Source: an uncultured Bacteroidales bacterium
Lineage (GTDB): Bacteria; Bacteroidota; Bacteroidia; Bacteroidales; UBA932
Direction of reading: 5' to 3'
Assembly (NCBI GenBank): GCA_900319405.1
Contig: ONOH01000010.1
Location: forward strand, 1 to 57,973
Length of the DNA stretch: 57,973 nt
Made by a program: the position numbers and the translations under genes. Under the pieces are notes generated by a model that did not search any database, was not told the DNA's origin, and saw only the letters and a program-made list of their open reading frames with translations. Shown here piece by piece: positions 20,597-29,554 of this stretch (positions are counted from its first letter, which is position 1; the number at the start of each line of letters is the position of its first letter).

Positions 20597-21576
20597 ACCT
20601 GGTTGTTACGGATAAGGGTGCGGACGAGAAGGGCACCGGCGACGTCTTTTCCTGAAGATCGGTCTGTTCCGGCAAAGTCCATCATTACGATACCGGTGGG
20701 TTTGCCGGCGGATTGGATATACTCTGCGGCCTTCCGGTTGATGTCCCGGGCGTTGGAGCGGTAATCGGGAAGGGTGCCGATGTAGCCGGAGGTATGGTGG
20801 ATGACCAGTGGACGCTCATCCCCGGCTGCAAAACAGGAATCCAGGAGGCCCTGGACGGCCGCCCATTTGTCTTCGGCTCCATCTGGATGATAATAATCCT
20901 GAACCCACAGGGGAGAGGCGGAACCGTCCTTGCCGATGAGCGAGGCACTTTTCTGGGACGCAGCCCCGATGCTGTGCGACCATCCTTTGATGTATCCGCC
21001 CAGGGGGCCTCCCGCGTACTCGTTTCGGCTCAATACCAGAATCTTTCCCCGAAGGTCCCCAAGGGTCAGGCCGGGAGAATAATCGACAAGCTGCGGGCTG
21101 ATGCTTTGGAGGTAAGCCCCCAGGGCATCCTTCCAGCCGGGGGCGTTGCCGTCGGCTTCCTCCTCGTGGCGGATGATGACGATGGCTGCCTCGGCCGGAT
21201 GCTTTTCAAGGGCGAGAAGGAGCACCCGCATCACCTCCGGAAGGGAGATGTGGGCCGTGTACTTGCCGTGGTAGAGGCCCAGCTGCCCATCGGCCCAGGC
21301 AGGGCGAAGGTCGAATGCCCTGACTCCGCAGTTCCAGAGCCGGGCGATGTTGAGTTCCTGCGTCCTGGTCCAGGAAGTCCAGGCCGTGATGGAGGCCGAT
21401 GCCGCATCGTGGGCGCCCGGGATGGAGAGCTCCGAAAGAGGGGTGCTGTCGGGCAGGGCCCCCATCCAGCACACGGCCGAGCTTTCTCCTTCCAGGATGT
21501 CAGAGTCCAGGTCCAGCTTCACCGAACAGGCGGAGAGAAGAAGGGTCAGAAAAAAGTATAAACGCAGGTTCTTCAA
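20530..21576 (-). CDS. PI-PLC X-domain lipoprotein (phosphatidylinositol-specific phospholipase C-like)
   Basis: The 348-residue protein has a lipoprotein signal (FFLTLLLSAC, lipidated Cys near residue 17). The X-box core is visible: SIPGAHDAAS with catalytic H56, RAFDLRPAW, and GLYHGKYT with the second catalytic H103. Bacterial PI-PLCs cleave phosphatidylinositol or its glycosylated forms without calcium; the actual substrate is unknown. No in-frame ATG is available; the start used is TTG at 21576, preceded by AAGGA at a good distance and by a promoter (21603-21635). The last 22 codons are antisense to the end of the GH20 gene. Confidence 0.82.
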   Translation of the reverse strand: MKNLRLYFFLTLLLSACSVKLDLDSDILEGESSAVCWMGALPDSTPLSELSIPGAHDAASASITAWTSWTRTQELNIARLWNCGVRAFDLRPAWADGQLGLYHGKYTAHISLPEVMRVLLLALEKHPAEAAIVIIRHEEEADGNAPGWKDALGAYLQSISPQLVDYSPGLTLGDLRGKILVLSRNEYAGGPLGGYIKGWSHSIGAASQKSASLIGKDGSASPLWVQDYYHPDGAEDKWAAVQGLLDSCFAAGDERPLVIHHTSGYIGTLPDYRSNARDINRKAAEYIQSAGKPTGIVMMDFAGTDRSSGKDVAGALLVRTLIRNNQVYFTTISSTKSHSLERGAKKRM

Positions 21577-21602
21577 AACGGAAATCCTTAATTGATGCGC
21601 TG

Positions 21603-21635
21603 CAAAGATACAAAAAAGACCGGACAGCCTGACAA
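21603..21635 (-). promoter_or_regulatory. promoter of the PI-PLC-like gene
   Basis: Minus strand TTG (21635-21633), 22 bases, TATCTTTG (21610-21603), 26 bases before the TTG start. The box overlaps the left copy of the 20-base island-flanking repeat (21605-21624). Confidence 0.65.
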
Positions 21636-21729
21636 TTTATTTGCACTCCGGTAAAACATTGAATTATGAGGAAAAATGTTGCAAATCCCGATTATTCTTT
21701 GCATTTTTGCCAAGCTAAGAAAATAACAA

Positions 21730-22101
21730 ATGGCGACGAATTACATAAAAAGCGACGGTAATAAAATCGAGATATGCCTTGAGGTTCTTTTCCAAGAGGA
21801 CAAAGATGGAGTCGTTGTTTCCTTTGCTCCCGCATTAAATCTTTCGGGATGTGGAAGAAGCATACAAGAGGCGAAAGAGTCTTTTCAGATAGTCCTCCGT
21901 GAGTATATTTTATACACAAGGGAACATGGCACGCTGGAAGAAGACCTCATTCGTCATAATTGGACGAAAAGTTCAGTTATGCCTAAGACCGTGTTTACGG
22001 GACTGGAGTTAGATTCAAGCCTTTTTTTCAATGAGCAAGCCAAGCGTATCACTCGCGGGAACTTCTCAAAGTCAAACGAGAGGATTACGATTTCTTGTTA
22101 A
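21730..22101 (+). CDS. HicB-like antitoxin
   Basis: The 123-residue protein has the degenerate RNase H-like HicB fold: a first strand (IKSDGNKIEICLEVLF), then VVSFAPALNLSGCGRSIQEAKESFQIVLREYILY, the standard HicB core. The C-terminal part (from WTKS) resembles other Bacteroidota HicB-like proteins and has no clear ribbon-helix-helix DNA-binding domain. It overlaps the HicA-like gene by one base (TAATG), the usual gene pairing for translational coupling. Here the antitoxin comes first, the less common order. GC content drops sharply at this gene relative to its left neighbour, suggesting acquisition together with the CRISPR genes. Confidence 0.82.
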   Translation: MATNYIKSDGNKIEICLEVLFQEDKDGVVVSFAPALNLSGCGRSIQEAKESFQIVLREYILYTREHGTLEEDLIRHNWTKSSVMPKTVFTGLELDSSLFFNEQAKRITRGNFSKSNERITISC

Positions 22102-22355
22102 TGGGGCAACTGGACAACATATCTATTGAGGTATTTCGGCGCTTCCTTAAGTATCTTGGCTTAGAAAAAGAGTCAATAGAAGGAGGTCATGAGAAGTGGT
22201 CAAAAGACGGAATGACGAGACCAGTTATTGTCCAAACTCATATTAGCCCCGTTAGAAGAACACATATCAAGACGAATCTTGACTCCATTGGTGTCAGTGA
22301 AGACGTCCTTAAAGAATTTCTTAAAAGCAAAAAACAGAAAAAGGGCAAAAAATAG
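22101..22355 (+). CDS. HicA-like mRNA interferase toxin
   Basis: From ATG 22101 the product has 84 residues, typical for HicA, a double-stranded-RNA-binding-fold ribonuclease that cleaves mRNA when free. The catalytic histidine is H30 in ESIEGGHEKWSKDG, and the second half (RPVIVQTHISPVRRTHIKTNLDSIGVS) matches the family strand-helix. The C-terminus is lysine-rich. It is paired with the HicB-like gene and ends 27 bases before the CRISPR array. The start is fixed by the TAATG overlap; the alternative TTG two codons upstream is not needed. Confidence 0.85.
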   Translation: MGQLDNISIEVFRRFLKYLGLEKESIEGGHEKWSKDGMTRPVIVQTHISPVRRTHIKTNLDSIGVSEDVLKEFLKSKKQKKGKK

Positions 22356-22382
22356 CATTTCATTTAACATCCACTCTTTTTT

Positions 22383-23054
22383 TCGGTGATTTGCTTTCAG
22401 ATTTTGTACCTTTGACATTGCAGCAACAGTTGCTGGAGACGCTCTTCGACGCCTTCAAGGGTTGTGATTTGCTTTCAGATTTTGTACCTTTGACATTGCA
22501 GCAACAGCATACCCGAACGAGGGCTCCTATCAGTTCCTGTTGTGATTTGCTTTCAGATTTTGTACCTTTGACATTGCAGCAACAGCGAGCCCCGTTGTAC
22601 GGACGAAGAGCTGTCGGTTGTGATTTGCTTTCAGATTTTGTACCTTTGACATTGCAGCAACAGCAAATTTTGTCTATTAACAGGTACAGCAGTCTGTTGT
22701 GATTTGCTTTCAGATTTTGTACCTTTGACATTGCAGCAACAGCGCCAGATGGCGTCGCCGCTTCCTGCGTCGTGTTGTGATTTGCTTTCAGATTTTGTAC
22801 CTTTGACATTGCAGCAACAGCCCAGGTATTACTACGCCATCAGGCTTTTCGTTGTGATTTGCTTTCAGATTTTGTACCTTTGACATTGCAGCAACAGCAA
22901 ATGAGCCGCGAGGAGCAAAGCGACATTAGTTGTGATTTGCTTTCAGATTTTGTACCTTTGACATTGCAGCAACAGCTAAGTACCTTTGCAAGCGTTTGCA
23001 GCATTAGTTGTGATTTGCTTTCAGATTTTGTACCTTTGACATTGCAGCAACAGC
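22383..23054 (+). CRISPR. type II-C CRISPR array, 9 repeats and 8 spacers
   Basis: A 48-base repeat beginning GTTGTGATTTGCTTTC starts at 22383, 22461, 22539, 22617, 22696, 22774, 22851, 22929 and 23007. Spacers are 29-31 bases. Repeats are identical except the first, whose first three bases are TCG and whose last base is T. The orientation is set by the tracrRNA anti-repeat, which pairs with repeat bases 1-21, so crRNAs read left to right, towards cas2 and opposite to the cas operon. Each intact repeat contains TTG (bases 2-4), 20 bases, TACCTTTG (25-32), a complete Bacteroidota promoter. The repeat resembles those of Bacteroides II-C systems as I remember them. Confidence 0.97.
22462..22492 (+). 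promoter_or_regulatory. repeat-embedded promoter (representative, repeat 2)
   Basis: TTG 22462-22464, 20 bases, TACCTTTG 22485-22492; predicted transcript start about 4-5 bases later, in the last 12 bases of the repeat. The same element recurs in repeats 3-9. Repeat 1 keeps TACCTTTG but lost the TTG. Confidence 0.65.
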
Positions 23055-23107
23055 AAAGTCGGTGTAATTGCTTGATTTTTAGAATGTTAATGCCTATTGT
23101 CGAAAAA

Positions 23108-23137
23108 TAAAATTCAGTCAGAAAAGACTGGATTTTA
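23108..23137. terminator. bidirectional terminator between CRISPR array and cas2
   Basis: 12-base stem (TAAAATTCAGTC 23108-23119 with GACTGGATTTTA 23126-23137, one G-U pair) and AGAAAA loop. On the minus strand it is followed by TTTTATTTTTC, so it can end the cas operon; on the plus strand it could end array transcripts. Confidence 0.75.
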
Positions 23138-23169
23138 TGCTTTATAATGAGTCTTTTTCTTTTCTGTTC

Positions 23170-24430
<1,261 letters not shown>

Positions 24431-24434
<4 letters not shown>

Positions 24435-27400
24435 AGTTCGGCGATTTCTCCCAATAGGTTGACGAGGACTTTGTGGGGATTCAACTTCATAAATGCACCG
24501 ATTCGTGTTCGATAATATTTCTTGCTGGAAAGAGCTTCGGCAGAATCGTCCAAAACCGTTTCCACGTGAAATCGAAAATAATAGTCTTGGGTGGCAATTT
24601 TCTGCACTCGGTACAGGTACTTATTCAGCTGTTTATAGTCCTTCTCCCTGATGGCTCTCTGATAATCCTCCTCTGGCATACCTAGGATAAACATTTCGTT
24701 TTGTTGCAGGCTTGTTTCAAGTTTAAGACCGGCAGGAGGAAGACTGTTTAAGAAATGCTCTGGTAGATTCTTCTTGGCCATCTGATTCCAAAGCACAGCA
24801 GTATCCTCGATAATCACAGGAATTCCGTATTTTTTCCGTTCTACGGCATTCCAGAAGGAGACAACATGCTCGGATAAGTTTCCTGAAGCATCCCGATACA
24901 AGGCGATGTGGTGGTTGTTTCCCAACTTGACGAAACCTACGGGAGTGCACCCTTCGTATTTAACAGGGGCGACAGACTTTTCATTCAACTTAGTGAACAT
25001 CCTTATGCTTTTGATGGGAATAGTCCCGGCTTTATCGGCATAAAGAGGCTCTTTGAATGCTTCTTTTTCTCCAACAGCTTCAATTCGCTCGGCGACAATC
25101 TGACGGATATGCGAATCTACAATATAATCGACATCTTTCTTTTTGATATTAATAAGGGGGTAGCGGATAACGAATTCTTTCTTCCAGCAGGTGGCGTATT
25201 CCAGAGGCTTTGTCTCGTTATCTCCCAGATAAATGGGCTTCTTCTTGAGGGATTTTAGTGCGGCTTTCCAGTCCCCATTATGCTCATTGATGCGTTCTTC
25301 AACTTTCTCTTTGATATAGGGCTTGAAGATGCTTTCAGGTTTTTCGAAAATTACCTTTAAAGGAACGTTATCTTCCAGACAGGAAATGGCGCCATAGATG
25401 CTTTCTTCACTGAGGGCTCCTCTGGGAACTACAATCCCACTTTGTGCGATTGTCCGTTTCCCATTTTTATAAGTGTATCGTTTCCCGAGTGTAGATACGC
25501 GTTTCCCAGCTTTGAAAGAAACAAGAATGCCATCCACCGCTTCCATTACTTTGTCAGTCGGAAGGTGAGGGCGCTCCCTCATCCATTTCTCCAAAAGGGA
25601 ATACTTCTCCTTGACCTCATCTGTCTGGCTCTCAAGTTCACTAAACATCTTATCACGGGATGCATTGAGGTGGTTAAGGCGTTGGATGTAAGACTGTTTC
25701 GTGCTGGCGATGGTTAGGGCATCGATGGCGTGATGACGGTGATCAAGCCTTTTTGTCCATCCCTTTATACGCTTCTCCTGGTGAATCTGCCCACGATGAT
25801 CATAAGTGATGATTTCTGTTTGACCGGCAAAATCATAACGTTCAAAATTTAATTCGTGGAGGATCTTGTCGTAACCCCACTGATGCCTGATAAAATCAGT
25901 TACGCTGCCGCTTGTCGTCCATACATTTCTGCAAACTTGCTTCAGCATTTCAACGGCTTTCTTCGCGATGTATTGTGACTGCCGGAGTTGTCGTTCAATG
26001 AAGTCCACAGGGATATCATCAGCAGTTGTCATTAGTCTTTCGCGTTTGGTCTTGGAGATTTCTTTCCTCTCAAAAGCCTCCTCGATCCGTCTGGTGAAGT
26101 CTTGGAACTCATTTTGCCCTTTTTGCAGCATATAATCATAGGCCGTCCGGTTCCCTTTCTCCGCATTGCACTTACGGCAGGCGCACACCTTGTTGGAGAA
26201 GGAGTCGTCGAAAAAAAGTGAGCGGGGGATGATGTGTTCAATTTCAACATCGGCCCCTTGGAGGAATTCTTTAACGCCAACAGGCTGACCGCAATAGAAG
26301 CAAATATGCTTTGCTTCTTCCCAAAGGCGGTACTTCTGTACTCGGGTTCTCGAGGTGCGGATTCCCATCTCCCGAATACGTGCCTCAATAACCTTGTTCT
26401 CCCTTTCTCTCTTATTGTTATCGAGATAGGCATGATTGCGTTCATCGCGACTTTGTTTTAGTTCGCGAGCTAGTTCAACCCGAACCTCATCGAAACTCCC
26501 GTGTTTGTCCAGCAGAGCGTTCACGATGTTGACCATCTGATTGAGAATTTTCTCAATGACCGGCTGATGGAGATCGTTCTTCTGCAACGGCGTCATATAC
26601 GGGAGTAGTTCCCGGGCATTGTTCTCGGCTTTAGTCAGGCTATTGGAGTGGTTGATATTAATATAGTCACAGGCCTCACTGTATTTCATTCCTTTCTGAA
26701 GATAAGGAAGAATCTGCCGGATGAAACGGGCAGATTTGTTGCCGTATCCGGGCTGGACGAAATCTATCTTGGTCAGGCGCGTGATAATATTCGGGTCTTG
26801 AATCCCGAACTGATGATAAAGTGCGGCAGCCATTTCGGCTGGATCTTCTATAGAATATACGATATGCCAGAGTCGGTATAAAGGTTCTTTCTCGAATTCT
26901 GGAGTGATTTCCTGTAGGATCTCGCCTGTCTCAGTGTCGATGAAGTGTGACCCGGCACTTTTTAACTGAAAAGAGAGCAGGTCTTCGTGTCCCTGCAGTG
27001 CTTTTTTGAGTGCGACTTTAGTGATGTTACCTTGAATCCCTTTTCCGATGGCTTTGCCACCCCACCATTTCTCTTTTACGCTTAGTCCCAGAATCTTTTT
27101 GAGATCCGTTACGGTGAGTTTCTCGTTGTTGTCGAGGAAGTCAAATAATACTTGTCTCTCCTTGGCTGTAAACGGGTAGGATTCTCCATTTCGGTTTTTC
27201 AGTTCTATATTATTAACCGACTCCCAAATCTTGCAGACCTGGAAAAGAGGGGAGGAACGCGGAGCAACTTTAGGACCGGAGATGATGCTTTTCCCGTCGG
27301 CTGTTTTGTATTCTCTCAGAGAAAATTCGCAGCGGCTAATCAGGTGTTTGCAGGATTTTAGTGGCCTCTGGTAGAAAATGATCTCGTCACGCAGGCGACG

Positions 27401-28084
27401 GATAGTTTGGTCTGTCAGGAGTTTGGGGTAATAGACGCGCTGACAAGCAATAATCTGATCGAATTCTTCTTCGTATGCTTTGCGAGGAAAGACCTGATCT
27501 TTGGTGCGGAAGGTATAGAATTGACCCTTATCGGTTGTTATGGCGCTCGCGGACAATTTTTGAGCAAAAAACTGGCCGATGGTCTTTTGTTCTGCCTTGA
27601 TGGTGGCGAACCGGTCATTGATTGCCTGCACATATTCCCTTTGGCTCTTATCTTCTCCTTCGTCGTTTTTGGAATGCCGATACCCTCTCTTTTGGTTTAT
27701 ATGATAGAGAACGCGGCCAATCTCTGGCAACGATAGTTTTTTGCCAGGGGTTGCGGCGTCTGCCCTTAACTGCCATAACTTGAGTACGGGTAGTTTGATA
27801 AGAGCCTCATCTGGGAGCATCCCCAATTTTCTGAGTTCCTCGGTTAAATATTGTCTACGGAGTTGAAAGCGGTCATATCCTTTCCGGATTGTCCGTTTCT
27901 GTGTTCTTTTTTGATTCTTGGATATGGCATTGCCGGAAGAAAATTCATTCGTGTCATCCGTGCTAAGGGGAACAATGCGACTACCAATCCCCAGGATGGC
28001 TTGTGGATTTCCATCATTGTCCGTTTGGATAAGGCACCAACCTATAGAACCGACACCAAGATCAAGGCCGAGTATTTTTTTCAT
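24431..28084 (-). CDS. cas9: CRISPR-associated endonuclease Cas9, subtype II-C
   Basis: The 1217-residue RNA-guided nuclease appears intact. RuvC-I is ILGLDLGVGSIGW with catalytic D8; the arginine-rich bridge helix RKGYDRFQLRRQYL is at about 67-80; RuvC-II VRVELARELKQS is near 536; the HNH core EIEHIIPRSLFFDD has its catalytic histidine near 617, flanked by two Cys-x2-Cys pairs (CFYC near 598, CRKC near 634) that suggest a bound zinc; RuvC-III HHAIDALTIAS is near 785. Codon use and low GC contrast with the flanking housekeeping genes. The predicted mRNA leader of about 110 bases is antisense to the tracrRNA. Confidence 0.98.
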
Positions 28085-28090
28085 AGTTTT

Positions 28091-28120
28091 TTGAAAGAAA
28101 AAGAAATATTCTTATATTTG
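28091..28120 (+). promoter_or_regulatory. tracrRNA promoter
   Basis: TTG 28091-28093 (within a T run), 19 bases, TATATTTG 28113-28120. Predicted start at about 28125, one base before the anti-repeat. Confidence 0.8.
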
Positions 28121-28124
28121 CACA

Positions 28125-28199
28125 CAATCTGAAGCAAATCACAATAAGGATTATTCCGTTGTGAAAACATTCAAGGCGGGGAGTAATCTTCGCCTTTTT
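28125..28199 (+). ncRNA. tracrRNA
   Basis: The anti-repeat AATCTGAAGCAAATCACAAT at 28126-28145 is complementary to repeat bases 1-21 with one bulged repeat base and one terminal G-U pair. It is followed by a small nexus-like stem (GGATTATTCC, 28148-28157), a linker, and a terminal hairpin AAGGCG/CGCCTT with a T-tract. The roughly 75-base RNA lies divergently upstream of cas9 and would guide crRNA loading into Cas9. The compact size fits II-C tracrRNAs. Confidence 0.88.
28173..28199 (+). terminator. tracrRNA terminator hairpin
   Basis: AAGGCG (28173-28178) pairs with CGCCTT (28191-28196) around a 12-base loop, followed by TTT to 28199. Confidence 0.75.
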
Positions 28200-28200
28200 A

Positions 28201-28232
28201 CAAAAATAGTGATTTGTTTCGACCTTTACAAA
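28201..28232 (-). promoter_or_regulatory. predicted cas9 operon promoter
   Basis: Minus strand TTTG (28232-28229), exactly 20 bases, TATTTTTG (28208-28201). No other TAnnTTTG is seen on this strand between here and the cas9 ATG. Predicted start near 28196, inside the tracrRNA terminator. Confidence 0.6.
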
Positions 28233-28258
28233 TAGGTTTCTCTATTTTTCTAAGATAC

Positions 28259-28287
28259 AAAAAAGGCCGGAATTTGGGATTCCGGTC
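28259..28287 (-). terminator. terminator downstream of tRNA-Val
   Basis: 9-base stem (28265-28273 with 28279-28287, one G-U pair), 5-base loop, followed on the minus strand by six T. The stem lies partly in the right copy of the 20-base island-flanking repeat. Confidence 0.75.
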
Positions 28288-28298
28288 TTTCTCTTTTG

Positions 28299-28373
28299 TG
28301 AGGACACGCAGATTTGAACTGCGGACCTCTTGCCTGTCAAGCAAGCGCTCTAAACCAACTGAGCTATGCCCTC
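28299..28373 (-). tRNA. tRNA-Val (anticodon GAC)
   Basis: Minus strand cloverleaf: acceptor GAGGGCA with TGTCCTC, D-arm GCTC/GAGC, anticodon stem CTTGC/GCAAG around loop TTGACAG (anticodon GAC), T-arm CGCAG TTCAAAT CTGCG, A discriminator at 28299. CCA is not encoded. Its 3' end faces the CRISPR island. Confidence 0.95.
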
Positions 28374-28383
28374 AAAAGGATTG

Positions 28384-28415
28384 CAAAGATATGTAATCTT
28401 TTTGTTCTTTCCAAA
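28384..28415 (-). promoter_or_regulatory. tRNA-Val promoter
   Basis: Minus strand TTTG (28415-28412), 20 bases, TATCTTTG (28391-28384), ending 10 bases before the tRNA 5' end. Confidence 0.85.
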
Positions 28416-28465
28416 TCTTTTTTGATTTCTTCCTGCCGCTTGAGCCCCGGGGGCGGGTCCGGATT

Positions 28466-29488
28466 CTACAAGCAAACTCGCGGAGGGATTTCGCATTCCA
28501 TCTCTATGAGCCAGGATGGACGGCAGACGCGAGCTTCCAGGATAATTCTGGGGACCTTGGGAAAGCGTTGCTGCATATAGCCGTCAACCAGGGAATAATC
28601 CGAAATGTCACGCAGGTAAACAACAAAATAAGGAACCATCTCCAAGGTGGCGCCTCCTTCCCCGAGCAGCACGGAGATGTTTTCGAGGAGCCTTTCCGCC
28701 TGGGCGAGGACATCTCCCTCGTAAAGGACTTGTCCACGGCTGTCGATGCTGGCGGTCCCGCTGATAAAAACACGTCCGTCAGACAGCCGGACCCCCCTTT
28801 CGAAGGCTACGCCATAATCGTGCGTGGGGCTGAGATGCGTGAGTGCCTTCAGGTAGGTCTTGTCCGGTTCACGGATGTCAGGGCGGGTCAGAAAATCGAT
28901 TGCCACGACGGCCGCGCGTCCCTCAGTCGCACCGCCGATGCCGGTAGATGCGATATAATGCGTGTCGTGGCTGAGTCCCTCTTCGGCGAATACGTCATTG
29001 CGCGCTTGCACAAGTCCGGCATAATTGGAATCAATGTCGCGAACATATATCCACGTCCTGACGCAGTGTGTCTTCAGTTCAAGGCCCAGCGGGCGGATGA
29101 TTTCCAGGTATTTGGCGAAAAGCAGACGGGACTGGGTGTAGGAGTCCTGTCCGGCAGCTTCTTCTTCCGTCAGGCGCAGGCTATGGAAAAGGAATTTTGG
29201 TTTTTCCGCTGATGTCTGCACCAGAGCCGCGATACGACTGCCGTCGAGCGGGGGCTGCTCCACAATGGAAACCGCCGGCTTGCTGACGGAAGGGAGCCTT
29301 CCCTCCAGGGCCTCCCAAAGGGCTTTTGCCTGATTCTGCGCGTCGCTCAGGAAGAAGCGGACAAATACGGGAAAACGGCCTTGGGCAGCCTCTTTACGGA
29401 AATACTCCTCCATTCGTGAGAACAGGGAGGACAACGCATCGGGAAATGCATCTCCGGCAACGGGGCGTATGATTTCAAATCTGTCCAC
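28466..29488 (-). CDS. RidA/YjgF-family protein with chorismatase-like N-terminal half
   Basis: The 340-residue protein has two parts. The C-terminal half carries RidA-type features (LSDGRVFISGTASIDSRG, then a helix and YFVVYLRDISDY). The N-terminal half resembles the FkbO/Hyg5 chorismatase-like arrangement, with THCVRTWIYVRDIDSNYAGL and ARNDVFAEEGL. RidA proteins hydrolyse reactive enamine/imine intermediates; FkbO-type enzymes hydrolyse chorismate. Which applies here is unknown. The start is GTG 29488, four bases after a -7 box (TATCTTTG, 29500-29493), so the mRNA may be leaderless. No operon partner. Confidence 0.72.
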   Translation of the reverse strand: MDRFEIIRPVAGDAFPDALSSLFSRMEEYFRKEAAQGRFPVFVRFFLSDAQNQAKALWEALEGRLPSVSKPAVSIVEQPPLDGSRIAALVQTSAEKPKFLFHSLRLTEEEAAGQDSYTQSRLLFAKYLEIIRPLGLELKTHCVRTWIYVRDIDSNYAGLVQARNDVFAEEGLSHDTHYIASTGIGGATEGRAAVVAIDFLTRPDIREPDKTYLKALTHLSPTHDYGVAFERGVRLSDGRVFISGTASIDSRGQVLYEGDVLAQAERLLENISVLLGEGGATLEMVPYFVVYLRDISDYSLVDGYMQQRFPKVPRIILEARVCRPSWLIEMECEIPPRVCL

Positions 29489-29492
29489 GGAG

Positions 29493-29500
29493 CAAAGATA
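29493..29500 (-). promoter_or_regulatory. -7 box of a predicted leaderless transcript (RidA-like gene)
   Basis: TATCTTTG on the minus strand ending four bases before the GTG start. No clear -33 box. Confidence 0.5.
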
Positions 29501-29554
29501 CGAAAAAAAGTTCTCATCGAAGTCCCGACCGCCGGAAATGCCGGAACGGATAGG

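Noticed and set aside
22360-22809. Frames translating the CRISPR repeats on either strand
   Set aside because: They are periodic translations of the array, not genes.
28299-28373. tRNA-Val as the attachment site of the CRISPR island
   Set aside because: No copy of the tRNA 3' end is seen near the left boundary (21577-21729); only the separate 20-base repeat brackets the island.
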